Assembly: GCF_040954645.1 (NCBI RefSeq)
Contig: NC_092808.1
Span: 18,295,383-18,359,382 of the forward strand
DNA: 64,000 bases
Direction: 5' to 3'
From: Diabrotica undecimpunctata
Taxonomy: Eukaryota > Arthropoda > Insecta > Coleoptera > Chrysomelidae
Shown: in pieces, positions 56,093-64,000 of the stretch
How the letters are laid out: each line of letters opens with the position of its first letter
How positions within the stretch are numbered: the stretch's first letter is position 1
Notes under the pieces: model-generated
The model's database searches: none
Told to the model about the DNA's origin: nothing
The model's input: only the letters and a program-made list of their open reading frames with translations
Made by a program: the position numbers and the translations under genes

Positions 56093-58139
56093 TCTTCTTC
56101 TTCTAATGGCGCTACAACCCTTTGTGAGTCTTGGCCTGCTTAACAATGTTCTTCGATTCTGCCCTGTCGGGTACTTTCCTTCGCCACTGCCTGATGTTCA
56201 TGGTTTTAAAATCCCTCTCTACGTCGTCTATCCATCTTTTACGGGGCCTTCCTCTTGTTCTGTTTCCTTGGGGCTTCCATCTCTAAACTACTTTTACAGC
56301 TCGATTATCTGGCATTTTTTCTAGATGACCAATCCAGTTTAGTCTTTGTGACTTTACAAATCTGACAATATCCGCGCTCTGCATTAGTTCATCCAGCTCG
56401 TGGTTCATTTTAATTCTCCACGAACCATCGCTGCATTGGGTTGGTCCAAATATCTTCCTTAGTATTTTGCGCTCAAATATTCTCAGTTGATTTTCACCAG
56501 TGGTTGAGAGGGTCCACGTTTCTCATCCATATGTGGCCACTGGTCTAATTACTGTTTTGTAGATTCTCAGCTTAGACTCACGATTCAGTAACTTACTTTT
56601 CATTCTATTTTGTGCACTCTATATATTTTGTTTTGCTTTCATTTATATATAGACCAAACATAGCAGCTTCTCGTTTCAGTTCTATAACTTTTTCGCTTAA
56701 TACCATTTTGTTGCGGCTTATTATGGCAACATCATCCGCATATGCGCATATTTGCATAGATCTTGTATTAATACAGCCGTTTATATCCAGTTTTCTAACA
56801 ACAGCTTCTAAAGTTAGATTAAAAAGGATTGTTGATAAGGCATCCCCTTGTCTAACTCCATTTTCAATATCAAAGGCCTGCGTCATATCTCCATCTATTC
56901 TCACCGAAGCTTTGGAACCCTCCAGAGTCATTCGTATAAGTTTAACCAACTTATTGGGTATCCCTAACATAGATAGTTGCTTTAACATCTTTTGTCGACC
57001 TACTCCATCAAACGCCTGTTTGAAATCGATATACAAGTTGTAAATAGGTATGTTATATTCAACACATTTTTCATGTATACCTCTTAACATATGTATTTGG
57101 TCTATAGTTGACCTCTTTGGTCTGAAGCCACATTGGTATTCACCAATAATCTCCTCCGAAAACGATTCCAGGCGGCTGTATATAATTCCTGATAATATCT
57201 TGTAGATGACATTTAAGACTGTTATGCCCCTATAATTTTTGCAGAGTCGTTTGTCTCCCCCTTTGTACATAGGAAGTATGATTCCTACTTTCCAATCTTC
57301 TGGGATGACTTCTAGTGTCCATATGCGGTCGATTAGTTTATGGATATGCCTCCATAGCGCATGTCCACCATTCTTTATCAGTTTTGCAGTTATTCCATCT
57401 GTGCCAGGTGCTTTGTTATTTTTTAGATGTTTTATGACGTTTATCGTTTCTTCCAATGTTGGTTGCTCAACTAGTTGTTCTGCTGTGTGGTGAATTATCT
57501 CTTCATCTTCGTTTTGTTCTTTTTCTGGGTTTAACAGCTCTTGAAAATGCTCCTTCCACCTTTTCATTATTTCCTTTTTCTCGCTGATAATTGCCCCATT
57601 TTTGTCCTTGCAAACTGTTGATCTTGTCATGTATCCTTGGGTGCATTGCTTGGGTCCTTGTAAAATTTTGTAGTCACTCTTCTGTTATTATAATCTGTAA
57701 TTTGTTGTATTTTTCTATTCAACGTTTCTCTCTTTTTCCTTCTGCATATTTTCTTTGCATCTTTTCTGAGTTCTTCATATGCCTTTCTATTTGATCTGGA
57801 ATCCCTTTGTAGACATTTCTGTCTAGCTATATTTTTGCTATTTATTACTTGTTGGCAATCTTGGTCAAACCATTCCTCGTTTCTTTTGCTTGAGGTTTCA
57901 CCTATTGTGTCCTTTGTCATATTTGTAATTGTCGTTTCCAATATTCCATTCTTCTTCAATGGTGTTTTGTTCTCCCCTTTCATTTAATATTACTTTTATT
58001 TTCTGCTGGTACTCTTTCTTCTTTTTAGGATTTTTAAACATATATGTATTCCATTTTCTTTGTTTGGCGCCTTTCTCTTTTCTTACCATTGATATTCTTT
58101 GTTTTAACTTCGATATAACCAAGAAATGGTCCGAAATCG
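56093..58139 (-). mobile_element. RTE-like LINE inserted in the Jockey 3' UTR
   Basis: 2047 bp, 5'-truncated in the endonuclease/linker region, with a (CTT)n run at 56091-56102 as the complement of its tail. A perfect 14-bp target duplication flanks it. It carries the longest RT frame among the RTE-like elements here. Confidence 0.92.
56605..57630 (-). pseudogene. RTE-like reverse transcriptase
   Basis: An open frame of 341 codons: N-N-K-A-P-G-T-D-G-I-T-A, W-K-V-G-I-I-L-P-M-Y-K-G-G-D, N-Y-R-G-I-T-V-L-N, Y-Q-C-G-F-R-P-K-R-S-T-I-D-Q-I, L-Y-I-D-F-K-Q-A-F-D, G-V-R-Q-G-D-A-L-S-T and C-A-Y-A-D-D-V-A-I-I. All RT catalytic residues are present. Upstream frames (58122-57627) hold the basic linker (W-F-D-Q-D-C-Q) in pieces. 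Downstream (56604-56110) the thumb and GRP-rich end are encoded in broken frames; a stop after the word E-C-T-K ends the main frame. So the RT core is intact but the protein is not. Confidence 0.85.
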
Positions 58140-58153
58140 CAAAAATAAACCCT
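58140..58153. repeat. Target-site duplication, copy 2
   Basis: CAAAAATAAACCCT; partner of 56079-56092. Confidence 0.92.
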
Positions 58154-58660
58154 ATAGAGAAAAATAAACCCTAGAGAGAGAAGAAAATAAAAAGTACCCG
58201 GATAGAATAAAACAAACAGACCATAGAGAAAACAAACCCCAGAGAAATAGTAAAAGAAAGAAGATAGTTAGTAGCTCTATCAATGCAGACAAGCGCAATA
58301 TTACTGTGTAGGTCCCAGTAATTTAAAATTTTACTTTTCAGGACATCCTACAAAAAAAAAATAAAAAACTTAAAAAGCGGCCTCGGCCAACAAAAAAATC
58401 AAAAAAATACTAACAAAAACCGGCGCAAACCGACAAAAAAACCAAAAAACCCGGACACGTAGGGCCCAACTCCTTGAGCACCATGTCTCCTTGAGAACCA
58501 TGTTGGAGTTCTATTACCCATCTCTTCCACATGAAGAGAGTTTGGCTGATAGTGCCCCTATCACGCATCAGAGTGCTATAAGGGGGAAATATATTGTCTG
58601 GAGTATTGGCGCGAGGTGGAGTGATTCCTGTTTTACTTGAGTTAGTACACCTCGCTCCAA
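58154..58660 (+). other. Probable 3' UTR of the interrupted Jockey-type LINE
   Basis: Purine-rich plus-strand sequence with repeated aaaataaaccc-agagag words continues the composition of the segment left of the nested LINE. No coding motif was seen. The true 3' end is not marked by a clear tail, though A-rich runs occur at 58348-58450. Confidence 0.4.
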
Positions 58661-58679
58661 TGAATTGTTACACCCGAAC

Positions 58680-59190
58680 ATAATTCTTATAGGCTGGGTT
58701 TAATTTTATTTGCTTGCTTGCATCTGATTTATTTTTTGAACATCTACAGCACTTTCTCCTAGTAGATAATTGTTGCAGCAAATGGTCTCGAACTTTGATC
58801 ATATGTTTCTGTCGCTTAAAAATTCTATCAGAACGGCCACTTAATCGTATTTTTTAAATTTTTTTTCGATCTTTCTAATTCAATTAGTTTTTCTGCTAGT
58901 AGCACCAGAAATTTCGTATTATTTTTGTACACTTCTTTTATGCAAATCCTTGTATATGATCCAATAGTTTACAACAGCGTACATACCTAATCAATAAATA
59001 ATTTCTTCACCATTCTGAAAATTTTGGGTCCATATGTGCTTACTTTTTCATCGGCGGGGTCTACTCCTCTCATAAAATTATAACAGAAAGTAATTGTTTC
59101 TAGACACTTGAACTCATCTTTTTCTCCAGTTTTTAGCTTTCTGTTAATAATTCCAATAGTAGTATTGGACATCAGCATTACCTCCATCTC
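58680..59190 (-). pseudogene. piggyBac-like transposase, C-terminal part
   Basis: The minus-strand frame 59187-58987 reads L-M-S-N-T-T-I-G, K-T-G-E-K-D-E-F-K-C-L-E and F-M-R-G-V-D-P-A-D-E-K-V-S-T-Y-G. piggyBac transposases have YNxxMGGVDxAD here, which holds the third catalytic Asp. Degenerate frames continue to about 58680 (L-L-A-E-K-L-I-E-L-like). The first catalytic part is missing. Confidence 0.7.
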
Positions 59191-59319
59191 CTAATCCAAA
59201 TTGCTTGTTCTTATGAGTACTGCTATTATTTCGTTTGTGCAGTAAGAAATATGCACAAATAGACTACGCAGAAATACGCTATAAATATTAAGTATGTATT
59301 TGGTATATTTCAGTCTGCA

Positions 59320-59575
59320 GTCAATTCATTTCTTTCTGACACATTTTCAGAAATTTCCTCGATATCAGAGTTATCATTGACGGAAGTGGTAATCTTGTTT
59401 ACAGCCTCACATTCATCAGTATTCTCAGGTATTTTATTAGAATCTGAGACAGAATCGTCATTAGCTACGTAATCAGCAGCCTAAGGTTCTTTCTCGGCTT
59501 CATATTCAGAAATATTTGAGAGATTGTCAATTTCTTCTTAAAGGTCTGTTTGTGTAAGAAACCGTCTTGTTGCCA
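59320..59575 (-). pseudogene. piggyBac-like transposase, acidic N-terminus
   Basis: From the ATG at about 59573 the minus strand reads M-A-T-R-R-F-L-T-Q-T-D-L, then E-I-D-N-L-S-N-I-S-E-Y-E-A-E and a D/E/S-rich stretch. Insect piggyBac proteins often start this way (MxxRRFLTxxEIxxxIDxLSD). Stops occur at the 13th codon and near 59481. Together with 58680-59190 it forms an internal deletion derivative. Confidence 0.6.
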
Positions 59576-59619
59576 TAACGAACTAATCGCTTTAATTGAT
59601 GTCCATGTTCAATGGTATG

Positions 59620-60062
59620 ACCATTATTAAATTGACTGAACCTGATGACTACATGAGAAATATCGGTTCTTCACAACCGTCGTCACAACCAAGAACATAA
59701 GACAACCAATAATACTTTGATATGAAATATTATTTAAACAAGATTTGACATCTCCACATTTGCTTAATTTGCTTAATTGTATTATTTCATCTAGATATCT
59801 GAATGCGTAAAACCTGTTTAGCTTATTCTAAGTCTTTGATTTGAAATTTGTTTTTCAGATCATTAAACAATGTGTTTTTTTTGTTCCTTGTTCGTGATTT
59901 AAAATCACTGTAGAATCTGTTCAAAAGCACCTACATACCTTTTTAAAAAACAAAAATGACTGTCTTTTTTTATTTTTTCCAAATAATGCTTTTTTTCTGT
60001 TTACTTCAATTCTCATCCCATAGGGTAAGTTTTAATTATCTCGGAAACGGCTGGCACGATTT
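59620..60062. other. Non-coding stretch
   Basis: No coding motif or repeat was recognised. It may contain the 5' end of the piggyBac-like element, but no terminal repeats were found. Confidence 0.35.
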
Positions 60063-60110
60063 TTATAGAATTTGGTATATAGGAGTCCTGTGATCTTCTT
60101 TTGATGCATA

Positions 60111-60504
60111 TCCTCTGTCGATGTTGGCAATCACGTTGGTCCATACAACTTTGTTGACAGCTGCTCTAAATAGATGTATGGTAGTCATTCTTGCCCACTG
60201 TCTGATGTTCTTTAACCACGATGTTCTTCTGCGCCCTTGAGATCTATTGCCTTCTATCTTGCCTTGTAAAATTAGTTGATACTTCTCATTGTGCATCACA
60301 TGCCCTACATCCTCTGTCGATGTTGGCAATCACGTTGGTCCATACAACTTTGTTGACAGCTGCTCTAAATAGATGTATGGTAGTCATTCTTGCCCACTGT
60401 CTGATGTTCTTTAACCACGATGTCCTTCTGTGCCCTTGAGATCTTTTGCCTTCTATCTTGCCTTGTAAAATTAGTTGATACTTCTCATTGTGCATCACAT
60501 GCCC
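60111..60504 (-). repeat. Tandem duplication of the LINE 3' region (period 199 bp)
   Basis: 60111-60305 and 60310-60504 match with about three differences (gttcttctgcgcc versus gtccttctgtgcc; tctattgcc versus tcttttgcc). Four bases separate the units. Confidence 0.92.
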
Positions 60505-61290
60505 GAAGTATGTCATCTTTCCGATTTTCACGATACGCATAATTTCCAGATCTTTATTCCTACGTTGGATAACGGTGTTGTTTGTAACATAATGGAGATA
60601 GGAAATTCTGAGCATGCAACGGTAGCACCACATTTCGAAGGCTTCTAATCGTTTGGATGTTGCCTCCATCAAGGTACAGGCTTCGACTCCATATAAACGG
60701 GTAGAAAATACATAGCATCTCAAGGCTCGTGTTCTTATATCAATGTTCAGGTGCATATTACATAAAATCTTCCTGAGGTGATTGAAGACAGCTCTCGCCT
60801 TTTCTATACGTCATCTTATTTCCTGTGAGTGGTCCCATTCCTTATTTAGGCTGCATTCTACTAGATCGGTTTCCACTAGACGGTCTATTAATGTTTGCAG
60901 ATCCTCCGCATTATCAGCAATCAAACCCGTATCGTCCGCATATTTTAAATTGTTTATGAATTCACCATTGATTTTTATACCTTCTCTTAAACCATCAATA
61001 GCTTCCCTGAACAGCATTTCCGAGTAAGTATTAAACAACGTCGGTGACAAAATGCAGCCCTGACGTATTCCCCGTTTTATCGTGAATTCTTGTGAGGTTT
61101 CGTTGTCTACTCGTACAGTTGCCCTTTGCTGTAAGTATAAATTTTTAATTAGGCGTAAATCTTTGTCATCAATACTAGATTCTTTCAGTATTTGAAATAA
61201 TTTTTGATGTCGCACCTTGTCAAATGCTTTTTCAAAGTCTATAAAGCATGCGTAGACTTCGCAATTTACGTCTCGAGCTCTTTGTATCAA
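60286..61290 (-). pseudogene. RTE-like reverse transcriptase
   Basis: The first frame has C-F-I-D-F-E-K-A-F-D-K-V (catalytic Asp), G-I-R-Q-G-C-I-L-S-P and L-K-Y-A-D-D-T-G-L-I (catalytic box). It then jumps from D-R-L-V-E to C-S-L-N-K-E-W-D-H-S-Q-E-I, so about 50 residues (the N-x-x-K-T-K and F-K-Y-L-G region) are deleted near 60880-60845. The thumb frame follows with C-Y-V-F-S-T-R-L-Y-G-V-E-A-C-T, M-W-C-Y-R-C-M-L-R-I-S and M-T-Y-F-G-H-V-M-H-N-E, with a shift near 60800. Confidence 0.8.
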
Positions 61291-61345
61291 TACTTGTATG
61301 GAAAATAGGGCCTCTTGCGTTCCCAGTCACAGTTCTGTGATGCGT

Positions 61346-62545
61346 CCAATAATATAGTTTTTATTTTATCAATTTACACTGTTGTCAGATTTTCCGTTTT
61401 TCTGGAAATCTAATATACTTTGTTATTTCAAATAGAACATCCTGTATATTTTCTATCTTTTAATATCCTTAAAAAATAACGATTATTTTTCTTTAGAAAA
61501 TATCGATTACTGTAATCCATTGGTTAGTTATCAGTGTAGTAGTGTATAACACCTTTATAAAAACTGAGTTTATTCCCGGCAAAATACAAAAACTTCATAC
61601 AAAAGCTGCACTCCTTGTCTTTAAAACGCATCTTGATTTTTATTGATAGGACATTTGGATCAAAAGATATAGAATTTTTACCATCGAGCTGATACAAATT
61701 TTATTGAACATTGATTTCGCGCGAGTAACTAACATGCAAATCGACGGTCGCTTCAAGCGTTGCTTCTAAGAGAACGGTTCATTCTACACAAAAAATTCCT
61801 ATAAACATTTTTGTTTAAAATCATCTCAGCTACATTTATTATTTGATACATTTTTTTACGGTGTACAGATAAACTTTTTTGCATCTTTTTTGGAGTCCAA
61901 AAATTAATATTCTTTTCAAAAATCAGTTTGTTCGTATGATTTTTAGGGGTTAACTCTCTGACGACTGGACTATATGCTTTGTCTATAAAATTATAAAATT
62001 TTCAGTGACAATAAAGCATATTTCTATTCGATTCTATAACCGCAAATCTAAAGCTTGCTCGAACCTATTGAACGATATCAGGACTAACCTTTTATTCTGA
62101 CAATATATTTACAGTTCACCTTTGAAAACACTATCTTTTGCACTCTTTATGTAGAATTGTAGAGGAACTACATTAAAATGAAAGTAGACCATTCTTTGAG
62201 TAAGTTTTGGACTTGCGGATCACCTAATTCGCTATCGAAGAGAAAATCTGACTTCTTGTTGCTTTGTATCTAAGTCACTGCTAGCGTGCTTAAGCCTGTT
62301 ATGTTACTATAATGTCTAAATTAAATTGCATTTTATTCCAGTTTAAACTACAAGTGTTCCTGATAAGAGTTGAATAACTCAAAACACGTGTAAAATAATG
62401 AGTTCTAAATGAAAGGACATGCATTAGTCTACTTGTCAGAAATACGTATATACGGTTGCCTTCCATCGATATATCTGTTTTGGTTTCCTGTGTTCCTACA
62501 TGCCATTACATTTTACTTTTATTATTTACTCGTATTAACCTTTTT

Positions 62546-62621
<76 letters not shown>

Positions 62622-63406
62622 TAATTACAACAGGAAGTAAAAATATACATTTATGTGGACGAGTGATACAAATAACCTTGTGCAAATTTGAACTTATGAG
62701 AAATGTTTTAGCCGGTGCAAAGGCTAAAAGCTTTTTAAAAGTTGTTTGATGTAAAGTAAGTCACAGATCGATGCACAACACAAATAGTGCGCAAGATATT
62801 AAATTAAAAAACGCCCCTTCCTGATGTAACTACATACATTAAATAATATTGTATATAAAATAGATATATTGCTTAAATAAGAAATTCAGTACACATAAAA
62901 ATAAAATATATATGTATTGATGTAATTTTCAAAAATTTATTTCATTTTTTTACTATATACCGTACTGAAAATATAACGTCTCCCTTAAATGGTTTTTCAA
63001 TTATTTCTATATACAGAGTACGACAAAAGTTCGTCGAAATACCATATACCCCTTATTATAAAAGATACAAAAAAAGTTATCTACAAAAATTATAGACAAA
63101 TTTATTTAAATTTATGCTCTCTATGCCATTATGTATGTATGGAATTATTATGTATGAAATATAACATCGTTCCAATGCCTGCCTAGGCTTCGCTGGATGG
63201 CGCATAACCGAAATGGCCAATTTTCCAACTCTTAAACCTTTAGCTAAGGATAAATTTGAGCGATGACATGGGTCATGTTGGCTTTGAGAGCTACTGTTGG
63301 CTAAAGATGTTGATAATCATCAACCTAAAGTGTTCACATAATACATGTAGAATTCACAGTAAAAGGATGAAATAGTGACATGGAGTATTAACACTATGTA
63401 AAACTG
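61346..63406. other. Non-coding AT-rich stretch
   Basis: It contains a (TA)n microsatellite at 62548-62621. No coding motif was recognised; open frames over the microsatellite are artefacts. Confidence 0.45.
62548..62621. repeat. (TA)n microsatellite
   Basis: About 74 bp of TA repeats with one interruption near the right end. Confidence 0.95.
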
Positions 63407-63600
63407 TTAGCGTAAAACGTAAGCGCAAAGCGTAAGTGTAAAGCGTAAGCATAAAGCGTAAGCTTAAGCGTAAATCGTAAGCGTAAAGCGTAGGCGTAAA
63501 GCGTAAACGAAAACAGTAAGCGTAAAGCGTGAGTGTAAAGCTTAAGCGTAAACGTAAGCGTAAAGCGTAAGAGTAAATCAAGCAACCGTAAGTGTAATGT
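63407..63600. repeat. GCGTAA-rich minisatellite, ~13-bp unit
   Basis: About 190 bp built of variants of cgtaagcgtaaag (for example cgtaagtgtaaag, cgtaagcataaag), with shorter gcgtaa steps between. About 14 units can be seen. Open frames on the minus strand (repeats of Y-A-L-R-L) are by-products. The right end grades into unique sequence near 63600. Confidence 0.92.
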
Positions 63601-63734
63601 TAAGAGTATTTTTTAATAACTGTCTTAAACATAACACATTTACGGATTCTCTCTGTTTCCAATATAAGTTTTTTAATATATCCTGTTTATCTAGGCCTTT
63701 CTCATTAATGTCAGTGTCCCGTTTTGAGGGAAGC

Positions 63735-64000
63735 AAGAAATCGGTAAAAACCACACGATTGAACATCGCAACTCCAAATATAAGGTCCTTAAGCAAAGAT
63801 GAAAAAGTCTAAGAACTCGAAGAAGACATCAAGGACTTAAAATGGGACATAATCGGTCTAGTAGAAGTAAAAATAAAAGGGGAATAGTGCATAACACTAG
63901 ACACCGTTAAAGTAGAGCAATTCGTAGGAATATCTGAAAGAATTGCAATGATTAGGCTAAATGTAAACGAGAACATCTCCCTCAAAATTATTCAAGTATA
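63735..64000 (+). pseudogene. RTE-like LINE endonuclease start, cut by the window edge
   Basis: The plus strand reads R-L-N-I-A-T-P-N-I-R-S-L-S, then, after a stop near 63810, E-L-E-E-D-I-K-D-L-K-W-D-I-I-G-L-V-E-V and I-S-E-R-I-A-M-I-R, S-L-K-I-I-Q-V-Y. In the family this is ATWNVRSL...DIIGLSEVRxxG...YSLKIIQVYAPT; the Glu of the SEV motif is the metal-binding residue. About 30 residues between these last blocks are missing. The rest lies outside the window. Confidence 0.75.

Larger units (their letters stand above)
60063..61345 (-). mobile_element. RTE-like LINE with tandem 3' duplication
   Basis: A 5'-truncated minus-strand LINE. It has an RT core (61290-60811), a thumb and C-terminal part (60756-60286), and an extra copy of the C-terminal region created by a ~195-bp tandem duplication (period 199). 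A segment between the catalytic box and the thumb is deleted. Confidence 0.82.

Noticed and set aside
62409..62749. Two plus-strand ORFs with Tyr-Ile runs
   Set aside because: They read through the (TA)n microsatellite at 62548-62621 and have no other motif.
63354..63585. Leu/Arg/Tyr-rich minus-strand ORFs
   Set aside because: By-products of the GCGTAA minisatellite.
63407..63600. CRISPR-like array
   Set aside because: The units are directly tandem without unique spacers of constant length, and the DNA is animal.

Overview
This window is AT-rich animal DNA, most likely from an insect; a beetle-type genome is plausible but the sequence does not name a species. It carries endonuclease/RT LINEs of RTE-like, Jockey/I-like and R1-like types, Ty3/gypsy LTR elements (one an errantivirus-like remnant with an env region) and DNA transposons of the pogo/Tigger, hAT (ZBED5/FAM200-like), Tc1/mariner-like and piggyBac-like groups. 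I found no convincing host gene, rRNA, tRNA or CRISPR array. It reads as an accessory or intergenic region built by repeated, often nested, transposon insertion.

Layout. 0-10 kb: decayed LINE pieces on both strands, an inverted repeat pair around an RTE endonuclease fragment, and a two-copy tandem repeat. 10.0-14.6 kb: a compact 4.5-kb Ty3/gypsy element (- strand) with 190-bp LTRs differing at two positions but with several frameshifts. 16.2-18.6 kb: an errantivirus-like remnant in the unusual order gag tail - env - LTR - primer-binding site - gag head. 18.6-22 kb: a hAT transposase gene hit twice by LINEs at the same target site. 23.5-26.2 kb: RTE-like and R1-like LINE remnants. 26.9-30.9 kb: a complete pogo-type element whose transposase, with a C-terminal PHD finger, is open except for one LINE insertion with a 12-bp target duplication. 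31.8-32.8 kb: a mariner-like transposase pseudogene. 36-43.6 kb: an eroded I/Jockey-type LINE, then a LINE with two long open, overlapping ORFs. 43.8-48.8 kb: RTE-like LINEs, one split by another LINE with an apparent ~190-bp target duplication. 49.5-53.2 kb: a Tigger element lacking much of its catalytic domain and carrying a nested LINE; a sister copy of that LINE lies at 54-55.2 kb. 55.6-58.6 kb: a Jockey-type LINE end split by an RTE-like LINE. 58.7-61.3 kb: a piggyBac deletion derivative and an RTE-like LINE with a tandem 3' duplication. 63.4-64 kb: a short GCGTAA-rich satellite and an RTE endonuclease start running off the edge.

The main value of the window is its record of insertion events. 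At least five insertions can be mapped to the base by their target-site duplications, so relative ages can be ordered. Clade names for LINEs were assigned by motif recognition only, without database comparison.
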